Source of the DNA: Methylobacterium symbioticum
GTDB lineage: Bacteria; Pseudomonadota; Alphaproteobacteria; Rhizobiales; Beijerinckiaceae
Reading direction: 5' to 3'
Assembly (NCBI RefSeq): GCF_902141845.1
Contig: NZ_CABFPH010000046.1
Coordinates: 1 to 42,168, forward strand
Length of the DNA: 42,168 nt
The notes beneath the pieces are model-generated. The model had not been told where the DNA came from. It made no database searches and was given only the letters and a program-made list of their open reading frames with translations. This document shows positions 7,465 through 15,868 of the stretch, piece by piece. Each line of letters begins with the position of its first letter. The first letter of the stretch is position 1. The translations under genes and the position numbers were made by a program.

Positions 7465-7583
7465 AGGCGGTCAACGCGGCTCGGGCCGTTCGGGACGCAT
7501 CACGCGCACGAGAATCCCCAGATACGCGAACGGGCGGCGCCGGGATAGCGCCGCCCGCATCGCTTCGCGCTCCCGTCGCCCGG

Positions 7584-8396
7584 TCAGAGCGTGTGCCGCA
7601 CCGGGTCGGTCGGCCGGCCGTCGTCGTTGTCGCCCGGCCCCTTGCGGGCGGCGGCATTCAGGTTGTCCGGGTCGAGGGCGTTGTGCACGAATTCCCGGCC
7701 GCGGCTGGTGAACTCCCGGGCGTAGCGCAGGCCCTGGTCGCGCATCTCGTCGGCGAACGGGCCGAGATTGCGGTCTTCCTGGCGGGTCCGGGGCAGGAGC
7801 GCGCCGAGCAGCAAACCCGCTGCAACGCCGACGACACCCACCAGCAGCGGGTTCTCGTTGACGAACTGCTCGACGGCCGTGCGGCCCCGGTCGAGGCCCT
7901 CGCGGCTTCGATCGGTCAGGTCGTCGATCCGGCGCAGTCCGCCCTGGCGCGCGTCCTCGGCCCAGGAACGGGCGTCGCCGTAAGCCGAGCGGATGCGGTC
8001 ACGGGCCTCGTCGGCCGCCTCACCGATTTTGCCCTGGATCGCGTCGGCATGCTCGGCCACCCGGTCTCGCGCCTCGGCCGTCGCGGCCTCGGCCCGCTCA
8101 CGCAGGGAATCGGAGGTCGTGCCGCTCCCCGTCGTGCCGGAATAATCGGCCCGGCGTGCATGCGGGTCGAGATCCGCGCCCTTCAGCGGATCATGCGTGC
8201 CCGCCGGATCCGGGCGCAGGCTGAAATCGCTCGCGCGGTCATGCGGGCCGAGGCCCGCACCGCGAAGGGGATCGTGCTCGCCCTTTGGGTCCGGCCGCAG
8301 GCTATGGTCGGCCGCCCGCGCATGCGGGTCGAGCCCTGCGTCGCCCGCGAAGGAGCCGGGGCCTTTCGGCGCGCCGTCAGCGTCATTCATCGTCAA
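7584..8396 (-). CDS. YqjD/DUF883-like membrane-anchored protein with N-terminal 27-residue repeats
   Basis: This encodes 270 residues. Residues 23-86 hold two full and one partial copies of a 27-residue hydrophilic repeat (units starting DPHARAADHSLRPDP, GPHDRASDFSLRPDP and DPHARRADYS). A long charged helical region follows, rich in A, E, R and D (residues ~95-170). Then comes one hydrophobic segment, NPLLVGVVGVAAGLLLGALL, with a polar tail. The helix plus C-terminal glycine-rich anchor is typical of DUF883/YqjD/ElaB proteins, which are inner-membrane and ribosome- or stress-associated in Escherichia coli. It is the last of four genes on this strand, 28 bases after the previous one, and is presumably under the promoter at 9809-9833. 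Confidence 0.65.
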   Translation of the reverse strand: MTMNDADGAPKGPGSFAGDAGLDPHARAADHSLRPDPKGEHDPLRGAGLGPHDRASDFSLRPDPAGTHDPLKGADLDPHARRADYSGTTGSGTTSDSLRERAEAATAEARDRVAEHADAIQGKIGEAADEARDRIRSAYGDARSWAEDARQGGLRRIDDLTDRSREGLDRGRTAVEQFVNENPLLVGVVGVAAGLLLGALLPRTRQEDRNLGPFADEMRDQGLRYAREFTSRGREFVHNALDPDNLNAAARKGPGDNDDGRPTDPVRHTL

Positions 8397-8424
8397 CTCC
8401 TCAAAAGCGCGGTCTCGCCCCCGG

Positions 8425-8805
8425 TCAGAGGCGGGTCTCTTCGACGGGGTCCTGCACCGTCTTCACGGTCGGCAGGTCGGGGTCGTAGGTGCGGGCGGCG
8501 CCGGTGTTCAGCACCGGCACGCGCTCGGCCTGGACCTGCGTGCGGCGGCGGCTCGCATCCTGCGACATGCGGTGCAGGAGCCAGCCGACGCCGGCCGCGA
8601 TCATCAGCACCGGCACCGGGTTCTTGCGCACTGCCTCCAGGGCGCCATCGTAGGCGCCGCTGAGGGCCGGCGTGCGGCGGGCATTGCCCAGCATCTCGTC
8701 CACGAGGCTGGAGGCCGAGAGGCGGCCCTGGATCTGATCGATCGTCTGGTCGAGCCGGGCCCGGCTCTCCTCGATCTCCCGTTCCAACTCGTTCATGCCA
8801 CTCAT
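8425..8805 (-). CDS. DUF3618 domain-containing membrane protein
   Basis: This 126-residue protein begins MSGMNELEREIEESRARLDQ and continues TIDQIQGRLSA. This is the signature of DUF3618: an acidic helix with E-x-x-R-x-x-L-x-x-T-I-D-x-I. A hydrophobic stretch follows at about residues 65-82 (NPVPVLMIAAGVGWLLHRM), and then a polar tail. The start codon overlaps the stop codon of the upstream gene as ATGA (8805-8802), so translational coupling is likely. Function is unknown; such proteins usually sit next to holin-like and DUF883-type genes in stress operons, as here. Confidence 0.75.
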   Translation of the reverse strand: MSGMNELEREIEESRARLDQTIDQIQGRLSASSLVDEMLGNARRTPALSGAYDGALEAVRKNPVPVLMIAAGVGWLLHRMSQDASRRRTQVQAERVPVLNTGAARTYDPDLPTVKTVQDPVEETRL

Positions 8806-9215
8806 CCGGATACGCGCTCCGACAATGCACGGGCGTCCTGGCGGACCTGGCGGGTGGTCCGGGTCGGCGCGAGCGTCGACAGGGACAGGGCGCTGCGCGC
8901 CCACAAGGCGAGGCCGACCGCGATGACGAGCAGCACGCCGCCGACGATCAGCGCCGAGAGCCATTCCGACCCGACGATGGTGGCGAGCCACTTCACGAAG
9001 GCGCCGATCAGCACGATCAGCGCCACCACCGCGAACACGGCCGAGGCCGCCATGCAGGCGAGCCCGACGACGAGCGAGCGGATGTTCGAGGCCATCTCGG
9101 CCCGGAACAGGGCGATCTCCTTGCGCGCGAGGTCGCTCGTCTCGCGCACCACGTCGCCGAGCAGCGCCTGGATGCTCGACGGTCCGGGAGGCGGCGGGTT
9201 TGTCCCTTCGGCCAT
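8802..9215 (-). CDS. Phage holin-like (PF07332-type) membrane protein
   Basis: This 137-residue protein has the holin-X/DUF1469 layout. A soluble helix (SIQALLGDVVRETSDLARKE, then IALFRAEM) precedes two closely spaced membrane segments (ACMAASAVFAVVALIVLIGA and LSALIVGGVLLVIAVGLALW), followed by a polar C-terminus. The ATG at 9215 is preferred over longer frames because TGAGG lies seven bases upstream and the longer extension is shadow-like. It starts nine bases after the upstream gene stops and overlaps the next gene by four bases. Despite the name there is no phage context; the role is probably envelope-related, as an inference from the operon. Confidence 0.75.
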   Translation of the reverse strand: MAEGTNPPPPGPSSIQALLGDVVRETSDLARKEIALFRAEMASNIRSLVVGLACMAASAVFAVVALIVLIGAFVKWLATIVGSEWLSALIVGGVLLVIAVGLALWARSALSLSTLAPTRTTRQVRQDARALSERVSG

Positions 9216-9223
9216 GGCGCGCC

Positions 9224-9739
9224 TCAGGCCCGGAACCGGTCGCGCGCGTCGCCGTCCGGCGGCAGGCTCGACGCCTTGATGAGCCGCGCGGCGAGCAGCC
9301 CCGCGACGAAGGTGCCAACGGCGACGGCGACGGGCGCGCGACGGGCGAAGGCCTCGGCCTCGTTGTAGAACTCGCTGAAGCTGCGCGTCTCGATCGAGGA
9401 GCCGAGCTGCTCCAGCCCGTCCGCGGCGCTGTCGAAGAAGGCCTTGATGTTCGGCTTGTCGTCGAAATCCTTGGTCGACGAGCGAATGGTCCGGGCGAAG
9501 TCGTGGACCGACTGCGCGGCGTCGTTCTTGCGGCGCTCGACATAGTCCTGCGCCTGCAGCCGCGCCGCGTCGAGGAGGCCGCGCCCGCGTTCGGCCGCCT
9601 CGTCGGCCAGGCCCTCGACGTCGCCCTTCAGCGCCTGCCAATCCGCCTGCTCGCGAGCCGCGGGGCTGGCCCCCGCGGGCGCGGCCGTCTCAGGTCCCGT
9701 CCCGGGATTCGAAGGGTGGGGAGACTCGCTGGCGGCCAT
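9224..9739 (-). CDS. Membrane-anchored helical stress protein (resembles rhizobial nutrient-deprivation-induced proteins)
   Basis: This encodes 171 residues. The N-terminus is P/S/A-rich and disordered (residues 1-30), then there is a long amphipathic helical part (QALKGDVEGLADEAAERGRG and onward). A motif region, FFDSAADGLEQLGSSIETRS followed by FSEFYNEAEAFARR, comes next, and then one membrane segment (APVAVAVGTFVAGLLAARLI). The FSE-(F/M)-(Y/F)-(N/D)-E-A motif before the anchor resembles proteins annotated in rhizobia as nutrient-deprivation induced; this is from memory and unverified. It is the first gene of the four-gene operon and lies about 70 bases downstream of an EcfG-like promoter. 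Confidence 0.6.
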   Translation of the reverse strand: MAASESPHPSNPGTGPETAAPAGASPAAREQADWQALKGDVEGLADEAAERGRGLLDAARLQAQDYVERRKNDAAQSVHDFARTIRSSTKDFDDKPNIKAFFDSAADGLEQLGSSIETRSFSEFYNEAEAFARRAPVAVAVGTFVAGLLAARLIKASSLPPDGDARDRFRA

Positions 9740-10244
9740 CTTCGGTCAACTCCTCGCCACGGCGCCCGCATCGAGGATGCAGGCGAACGCATTCCAACTC
9801 GGCTGAGTAACCGTCCGGGCCCGGACCGGTTCCGGCCGCAGCCAAGCTTCCGGCCAGTGTTTTTCCGATCGCCGCCGGCCCGAGGGCGACCGTCGGGATG
9901 CCGGAGCGGCAGGCGACATCGACCGGCAGAGCGCAATTCCCGGGACGGGCGCGGCGGGTCTCCCCCGTTCGGGGCGGGCCGCTTTGCCTCAAAACGCCCA
10001 CCGAATGCCCTGCGCCCCCGGATCGATTCCGGTGCGCGGGCTCAGGCACCGCCCCGTCCCGGAAAAGCCTGGGTCGGGCATTTGTCGGGACAGGACGGGC
10101 CCGGCATCTTGACCCGGCGGGGGGTTCGCGCTTGGTTCAGGGCCCGACGGATCGCGCTTCGCTTCCGCGCGTTCTTGCTGAAGTCAGGTTGCGGGCGCGC
10201 GTCCCAGTGAGCGCCCGCCAGCTCGAGGATCCGGAGCCGGCTGC
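9740..10244. other. Divergent intergenic region between stress operon and otsA
   Basis: This 505-base gap separates two divergent transcription units. On the operon side it holds the EcfG-like site at 9809-9833. On the otsA side I found no EcfG site by eye; TTGACC at 10109-10114 could be a -35 element, but no convincing -10 follows. Several frames cross the gap in both directions, yet none has a ribosome site or protein-like content. Confidence 0.5.
9809..9833 (-). promoter_or_regulatory. EcfG-like promoter for the 9739-7584 operon
   Basis: On the minus strand GGAAC (9833-9829) is followed after 16 bases by GGTT (9812-9809), one base off the consensus GGAAC-N16/17-CGTT. The spacer contains a perfect 14-base palindrome, GTCCGGGCCCGGAC (9813-9826), which might bind a regulator or form a hairpin. 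The -10 element is about 70 bases upstream of the first start codon. The gene functions fit stress control, but activity is inferred. Confidence 0.55.
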
Positions 10245-11666
10245 GTGGCACGCCTAGTCATCGTATCGAACCGCGTGGCGGTTCCGGAGGAGGGCGGCAA
10301 GGCGGTGGCCGCGGGCGGCCTCGCCGTCGCCGTGAAGGAGGCGTTCTCCTCCTACGAGGGACTCTGGTTCGGCTGGAGCGGCACCGTCACCGAGAACCCG
10401 ACGGAGGAGCCGACGCTGATCGACCGCGGACGGGTCCAGTACGCGGTGGTCGACCTGTCTCCCCAGGACCATAAGGAATATTACGCCGGGTTCGCCAATC
10501 GTGCCCTCTGGCCGATCATGCATTACCGGCTCGGTCTCGGCGCCTTCTCGCGCTCGGACTATTCGGGCTACAGCCGCGTCAACCGCACCTTCGCCCGCGC
10601 GCTCGCCAAGCTCGTCGAGCCCGACGACATCATCTGGGTGCACGACTACCACCTGCTGCCCCTCGCCTCGGAGCTTCGCGGCCTCGGCCTCGCCAACCCG
10701 ATCGGCTATTTCCACCACATCCCGTGGCCGGCGGCCGACGTCTTCAACTCGCTGCCCGCGAGCGGCGATCTCCTGCGCGCCATCGCCGATTACGACCTGA
10801 TCGGCCTGCAGACCGATCCGGACGTGCAGAACCTCTCGCGCAACCTCATCGATACGATGCGCGCGATCCCGCTCGGGGGCGGCTCCCTGATGGTCGACGG
10901 GCGGCGCACCCGCATCCGCAGCTTCCCGATCGGCATCGATGTCGAGGGGTTCAAGGAGGCCGCCGAAAAGGCGGGCTCGAACAAGGTGGTGCGCGAGACC
11001 ATCGCCGGCCTGCGCACCCGCAAGCTGCTGATCGGCGTCGACCGGCTCGACTACTCGAAGGGCGTGCCCGAGCGCATGGAGGCGGTATCGAGCTTCTTCG
11101 CCTCGAACCCGGACCAGCGCGGCAACGTCACCTACATCCAGATCACGCCGAAATCGCGCAGCGAGGTGCCGGAATACGAGCAGCTCGCCCGGGAGGTGAA
11201 CGAGACGGTCGGCGAGATCAACGGCTCGCTCGGAGACCCGGCCTGGACGCCGATCCAGTACGTGACCAAGGCCTATCCGCGCCCGGTTCTCGCCGGCCTC
11301 TACCGCGCGGCGCGCGTCGGCCTCGTGACGCCGATGCGCGACGGCATGAACCTCGTGGCCAAGGAATACATCGTGGCCCAGAGCGCGGAGGATCCCGGCG
11401 TCCTGGTCCTCTCGAAATTCGCGGGCGCGGCACGGCAATTGCCCGAGGCGCTGCTGGTCAATCCCTATGACCGCTTCGAGGTGGCCGAGGCGATCCGTAC
11501 CGCGCTCTACATGTCGCGGGGCGAGCGGCTCGAGCGCTGGAAGCCGATGGCCGAGCGGATGACCCGCGAGGACGTGGATTGGTGGGCGCGCAACTTCCTG
11601 ACCGAGCTCGAGCATTTCCGCACGGTGGAGCGCGAGCCGCCGACCGCGGCCCAGGCCGCCGAATAG
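10245..11666 (+). CDS. otsA: Alpha,alpha-trehalose-phosphate synthase (UDP/ADP-glucose-forming)
   Basis: This GT20 retaining glycosyltransferase (473 residues, the same size as Escherichia coli OtsA) joins a nucleotide-glucose and glucose-6-phosphate to make trehalose-6-phosphate. The N-terminus [10 protein letters not shown] is the family opening. [23 protein letters not shown] (Asp-134) and GYFHHIPWP form the acceptor site. [17 protein letters not shown] carries Arg-267 and Lys-272, which equal the phosphate-binding Arg-262/Lys-267 of the E. coli enzyme. [14 protein letters not shown] is the donor-site motif. The start is a GTG at 10245 with GGAG upstream. No otsB phosphatase gene is next to it. 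It heads the plus-strand trehalose/glucan cluster, 124 bases before glgX. Confidence 0.95.
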   Translation: MARLVIVSNRVAVPEEGGKAVAAGGLAVAVKEAFSSYEGLWFGWSGTVTENPTEEPTLIDRGRVQYAVVDLSPQDHKEYYAGFANRALWPIMHYRLGLGAFSRSDYSGYSRVNRTFARALAKLVEPDDIIWVHDYHLLPLASELRGLGLANPIGYFHHIPWPAADVFNSLPASGDLLRAIADYDLIGLQTDPDVQNLSRNLIDTMRAIPLGGGSLMVDGRRTRIRSFPIGIDVEGFKEAAEKAGSNKVVRETIAGLRTRKLLIGVDRLDYSKGVPERMEAVSSFFASNPDQRGNVTYIQITPKSRSEVPEYEQLAREVNETVGEINGSLGDPAWTPIQYVTKAYPRPVLAGLYRAARVGLVTPMRDGMNLVAKEYIVAQSAEDPGVLVLSKFAGAARQLPEALLVNPYDRFEVAEAIRTALYMSRGERLERWKPMAERMTREDVDWWARNFLTELEHFRTVEREPPTAAQAAE

Positions 11667-11790
11667 GCGGCCGGCCCGCCTCCGGCCTGCCACGCGGCGC
11701 CGGGGGATGCCGCGCTTCACACATGCGCAGGGTTTTGGCGCGATGCTGCGCGGCCGTGGAGCCAAACCTGCCTGGACGGAACCCGCCTGA

Positions 11791-13902
11791 ATGATCGGCG
11801 TCGATGACGGCGTACCAGCCCCTCTCGGCGCGCATTTCGACGGGCGCGGCGTCAATTTCGCCCTGTTCTCCGAGCACGCGACCGCGGTCGATCTCTGCCT
11901 GTTCGAGCCCGGCGAGCGCCACGAGAGCCGCACGATCCGGCTGCCCTGCCGCACCGACGACGTCTGGCACGGCTATCTGCGCGGCGTGCTGCCGGGCCAG
12001 CTCTACGGCTACCGCGTCCACGGCCCCTGGGACCCGGCCTCCGGCCACCGCTTCAACGCCTCGAAGCTGGTGCTCGACCCCTATGCCCGCGAGATCGCGG
12101 GCCGCATCCGCTGGCACGACGCCCTCTACGGCCATCGCCGGACCCTGGCGCGCGAGGACCGGATCGACCGGCGCGACAGCGCGGCCTACATGCCGAAGGG
12201 GGTGGTCACCGCGCCCGAGGCGCCGAACCTCGCGCTCAAGCCCGTGCGCCGCCCGCTCGCCGACACGGTGATCTACGAGGCCCATGTCCGGGGCCTGACC
12301 ATGACGCATCCGGCGATCCCCGAGGAGGAGCGCGGCACCTACACGGCGCTGGCGCATCCGGCCGTCATCGAGCACCTGTGGAAGCTCGGCGTCACCGCCC
12401 TCGAGCTTCTGCCGATCCAGACCTTCGCCGACGACCGCTTCCTGGTGGACAAGGGGCTCGTCAACTACTGGGGCTACCAGCCGCTCGCCTATTTCGCGCC
12501 CGATCCGCGCTATCTCGGCGGCGGCGGCATCGGCGGTCTCAAAGCGGCGATCCGGGAACTCAACGCCGCCGGCATCGAGGTCTTCCTCGACGTGGTCTAC
12601 AACCACACCTGCGAGGGCGGCCATACCGGTCCGACCCTGTCCTTCCGCGGCATCGACAACGCCAGCTACTACAAGCTCGACCCGGCCGACCGCAGCCTCG
12701 AGATCGACTGCACCGGCTGCGGCAACACCCTCGACCTCGACCATCCGCGGGTGATGCAGCTCGTCCTCGACTCGCTGCGCCACTGGGTCACCGCCTACGG
12801 AATCGCCGGCTTCCGCTTCGACCTCGCCTCCAGCCTCGGCCGGGCGCCGATGGCCTTCACGCCGCGGGCCGCCTTCTTCCAGGCGGTGGCGCAGGATCCG
12901 GTGCTGGCGGGCGTGAAGATGATCGCCGAGCCCTGGGACATCGGCGAGGGCGGCTACCAGCTCGGCGGCTATCCGCGCGGCTGGAGCGAGTGGAACGACC
13001 AGTTCCGCGACGCCGCGCGCGGCTTCTGGCGCGGCGACCGCGGCACCCTGGCGAAGGTCACGCAGGGCCTGTCCGGCTCGCGCGAGGTGTTCGCGCCCTC
13101 GCGCCGCTCGCCGCTCGCCAGCATCAACTTCGCGGCGAGCCACGACGGCTTCACCCTGGCCGACGTGGTCGCCTACGAGGAGAAGCACAACGAAGCCAAC
13201 GGCGAGGGCAACCGCGACGGCCACGGCCACAACGTCTCGCGCAACTACGGCGTCGAGGGCGACACCGACGACCGCGCGATCCTCGGATTGCGCGCCCGCC
13301 AGAAGCGCAACCTCCTCGCCACGATGATGCTGGCGCAGGGCGTGCCGATGCTGCTGATGGGCGACGAGCGCTCGCGCAGCCAGGGCGGCAACAACAACGC
13401 CTATTGCCAGGACAACGCGACGACGTGGATGGACTGGACCTCCGACCCGGATCCGACGCTGACCGCCTTCGTCGCCAACCTCCTGCGCCTGCGCCGCGCC
13501 CAGCCGGCTCTGCGCCGCCGCCGGTTCTTCGACGGTCATCAGATCGATCCGGACGAGCCGCTGCGCGACGTGCACTGGCTCTCGCCGGACGGCACCGAGA
13601 TGGACGGCGAGGCCTGGGGCGACGATGGCCGGCAGGCCTTCGGCATGCAGATCGGCAACGATGCCGAGGCCGGGGACCGGCTTCTCCTGCTGTTCAACGC
13701 CGCCGAGACCCCGTGCGATTTCCGCATCGCGCCGATCGTCGGCGGCCCCTGGCGCCCGGTCTTCGACACGGCGAGCGAGACCGGCGCGGTGCAAGCGGGA
13801 CGGGCCGATCCCGTGCCGGAGGGCGGTGCCGTGGCCATGCCGGGGCGCAGCGTGCAGGTGCTCGCGGCCCTCGGCGCCGCGCCGCGCTTCGTTCCGGCCT
13901 GA
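11791..13902 (+). CDS. glgX: Glycogen debranching enzyme (isoamylase type)
   Basis: This encodes 703 residues of the GlgX/isoamylase family (GH13_11), which hydrolyses alpha-1,6 branches of glycogen or limit dextrin. An N-terminal CBM48-like domain (VNFALFSEHATAVDLCLFEP and onward) precedes the catalytic barrel. The nucleophile is Asp-344 in GFRFDLASSLGR, the acid/base Glu-380 in MIAEPWDIGEGGYQLGGYP, and the third acid Asp-452 in ASHDGFTLADVV. The segment LLMGDERSRSQGGNNNAYCQ is characteristic of GlgX. The ATG at 11791 directly precedes the conserved APLGAHFDGRGVNFA segment. In this cluster it would release linear chains for MalQ and TreY. Confidence 0.93.
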   Translation: MIGVDDGVPAPLGAHFDGRGVNFALFSEHATAVDLCLFEPGERHESRTIRLPCRTDDVWHGYLRGVLPGQLYGYRVHGPWDPASGHRFNASKLVLDPYAREIAGRIRWHDALYGHRRTLAREDRIDRRDSAAYMPKGVVTAPEAPNLALKPVRRPLADTVIYEAHVRGLTMTHPAIPEEERGTYTALAHPAVIEHLWKLGVTALELLPIQTFADDRFLVDKGLVNYWGYQPLAYFAPDPRYLGGGGIGGLKAAIRELNAAGIEVFLDVVYNHTCEGGHTGPTLSFRGIDNASYYKLDPADRSLEIDCTGCGNTLDLDHPRVMQLVLDSLRHWVTAYGIAGFRFDLASSLGRAPMAFTPRAAFFQAVAQDPVLAGVKMIAEPWDIGEGGYQLGGYPRGWSEWNDQFRDAARGFWRGDRGTLAKVTQGLSGSREVFAPSRRSPLASINFAASHDGFTLADVVAYEEKHNEANGEGNRDGHGHNVSRNYGVEGDTDDRAILGLRARQKRNLLATMMLAQGVPMLLMGDERSRSQGGNNNAYCQDNATTWMDWTSDPDPTLTAFVANLLRLRRAQPALRRRRFFDGHQIDPDEPLRDVHWLSPDGTEMDGEAWGDDGRQAFGMQIGNDAEAGDRLLLLFNAAETPCDFRIAPIVGGPWRPVFDTASETGAVQAGRADPVPEGGAVAMPGRSVQVLAALGAAPRFVPA

Positions 13903-14062
13903 CCGGACGGTTTCCCCCGGGAATCTGCCGCCCCGCTCGGTTGTCGCCCCGCGGCTCCGCCTTAGTTGCGGCGCGGGAACCGACGGACCGCGCATGCCTT
14001 CTGCATGGAGGGCGTCCGGTGCGCCCGCGAGCGCTTTCCCCGCGGACGAGGATGACAGCCCG

Positions 14063-15868
14063 ATGCGGCGTGCCCACAGCATGGATTTCGGAGCCGAGTT
14101 CGTGGAGGGCGGCGTCCGCTTCGCGCTCTGGGCGCCGACGGCGAGCGAGGTCGGCCTCGTCCTCGACGGCGCCGACCACCCGCTCTCGGCGGCGGAGGGC
14201 GGCTGGCACCGCGCCGTCGTCCCGGGCGTGCGGGCCGGCGCCCGCTACGGCTTCCGCATCGACGGGGACCTCGTGGTGCCCGACCCTGCTTCGCGCTTCC
14301 AGCCGGAGGACGTCTCGGCCCCGAGCGAGGTGATCGACCCGAACGCCTTCGCCTGGAGCGACGCCACCTGGCGCGGCCGTCCCTTCGAGGAGGCGGTCAT
14401 CTACGAGACCCACGTCGGGACGGCGACGCCCGAGGGCAGCTATGCCGGGCTGATGGGCAAGCTCGAGGCGTTGCGCGACCTCGGCGTCACCGCGATCGAG
14501 CTGCTGCCGCTGGCCGACTTCAAGGGGACGCGCAACTGGGGCTATGACGGGGTGCTGCCCTACGCGCCCGACTCCGCCTACGGCCGGCCCGACGACCTGA
14601 AGCGCCTGATCGACCGGGCGCACGCGCTCGGGCTGATGGTCTATATCGACGCGGTCTACAATCACTTCGGACCGGCCGGAAACTATCTCCACGCCTACGC
14701 CAAGACGTTCTTCACCGAGCGCCACCAGACGCCCTGGGGCGCCGGGATCAACTTCGACGGCAAGGAGAGCGGCCGCGTCGTGCGCCAATACTTTATCCAG
14801 AATGCGCTCTACTGGCTGGAGGAGTATCATTTCGACGGGATCCGCTTCGACGCCGTGCATGCGATCCTCGACGATTCGGAGACGCATTTCCTGGCCGAGC
14901 TCGGCGAGACGGTGCGCGCCCGGTTCCCCGAGCGCCACATCCACCTGATGCTGGAGAACGAGGCCAACCAGGCCCGCTGGCTGGAGCGCGACCCGTCGGG
15001 CCGGCCGCGCCAGCACGACGCGCAATGGGCGGACGACCTGCACCATTGCTGGCATGTCCTGCTGACCGGCGAGGATGCGGGCTACTATGCGAGCTTCAGC
15101 GACAAGCCGGTGGAGCGCCTCGCCCGCTGCCTCGCCGAGGGCTTCGCCTACCAGGGCGAGCCCTTCAAGACGCTGGACGACCACCCGCGCGGCGAGCCCT
15201 CCGGCCATCTGCCGCCATCCGCCTTCGTCACTTTCCTGCAGAACCACGATCAGGTCGGTAACCGGGCGCTCGGCGAGCGCCTGAGCCAACTGGCCGATCC
15301 CGGCAAGCTCGCTCTGGCCCGGGCCGGCTTCCTGCTGGCACCGCAGATCCCGATGCTGTGGATGGGCGAGGAATGGTCGGCCTCGACGCCGTTCCTGTTC
15401 TTCGTGGACTTCGCCCCCGACGACGACCTGAACAAGGCCGTGCGCGAGGGCCGGCGGCGCGAGTTCAAGAGCTTCGCGGCGTTCGCCGACGACACCTCGG
15501 TGATCCCGGATCCCACCGCGGAGAAGACCTTCCTCGATTCGAAGCTCGACTGGGCCGAGCGAACGCGCTCGCCCCATCGCGAGGTCCTGGCCGACACGAA
15601 GCGGCTCCTGGCGATCCGCCGCGAGGCGGTCGTGCCGCTGGCGCGATCGGGCTACCACGGTGCGAAGGCCACGCTGCCGCGCGCCGACGTGGTGGACTGC
15701 ACCTGGACCTTCGGGGCCGGGCGGATGCGCTTCGTCGCCAATCTCGGCGCCACGGCGTTCGAGCCGGACGATCTCTCCGGCCGCGTGATCTGGACCAACG
15801 CGCCCGACGGATCGGGTGCGAGCCTGCCGGGATGGACCGGTGTCTTCGTGACGGATTCCCTGCAGTGA
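14063..15868 (+). CDS. treZ: Malto-oligosyltrehalose trehalohydrolase
   Basis: This GH13_10 enzyme cuts trehalose from the end of maltooligosyl-trehalose, the second step of the TreY/TreZ route. It is 601 residues from the ATG at 14063, which has GAGGA upstream; longer frames are shadow-like. A CBM48-like N-terminal domain (VRFALWAPTASEVGLVLDGA) is followed by the barrel. Catalytic residues are Asp-263 (GIRFDAVHAI), Glu-298 (LMLENEANQARWL) and Asp-396 (FLQNHDQVGNRA). WMGEEWSASTPFLFFVDF is a typical TreZ segment. The stop overlaps the next gene's GTG start (GTGA at 15865-15868), so it is translationally coupled to the enzyme that makes its substrate. Confidence 0.93.
   Translation: MRRAHSMDFGAEFVEGGVRFALWAPTASEVGLVLDGADHPLSAAEGGWHRAVVPGVRAGARYGFRIDGDLVVPDPASRFQPEDVSAPSEVIDPNAFAWSDATWRGRPFEEAVIYETHVGTATPEGSYAGLMGKLEALRDLGVTAIELLPLADFKGTRNWGYDGVLPYAPDSAYGRPDDLKRLIDRAHALGLMVYIDAVYNHFGPAGNYLHAYAKTFFTERHQTPWGAGINFDGKESGRVVRQYFIQNALYWLEEYHFDGIRFDAVHAILDDSETHFLAELGETVRARFPERHIHLMLENEANQARWLERDPSGRPRQHDAQWADDLHHCWHVLLTGEDAGYYASFSDKPVERLARCLAEGFAYQGEPFKTLDDHPRGEPSGHLPPSAFVTFLQNHDQVGNRALGERLSQLADPGKLALARAGFLLAPQIPMLWMGEEWSASTPFLFFVDFAPDDDLNKAVREGRRREFKSFAAFADDTSVIPDPTAEKTFLDSKLDWAERTRSPHREVLADTKRLLAIRREAVVPLARSGYHGAKATLPRADVVDCTWTFGAGRMRFVANLGATAFEPDDLSGRVIWTNAPDGSGASLPGWTGVFVTDSLQ

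Noticed and set aside
8802..9215. Holin-like gene as evidence of a prophage
   Set aside because: No phage structural, integrase or lysis genes are nearby. This family is common in chromosomal stress operons.
9898..10257. Frames crossing the gap before otsA
   Set aside because: No ribosome site, G/R/P-rich composition, and overlapping frames in both directions. They are treated as intergenic.
11458..14082. 874-residue open frame on the minus strand antisense to glgX
   Set aside because: It is a shadow of glgX codon bias: repetitive A/R/G/V/E content, no known motif, and the plus strand has a fully conserved enzyme. The same applies to the long minus frames at 2892-4892, 13694-15658, 15652-18069, 18769-20829 and 20582-23449.
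15358..15864. Upstream extension of the malQ-treY frame to an ATG at 15358
   Set aside because: These 169 codons lie inside treZ in another frame and have arginine-rich shadow composition. The GTG at 15865 overlaps the treZ stop and fits the MalQ N-terminus.
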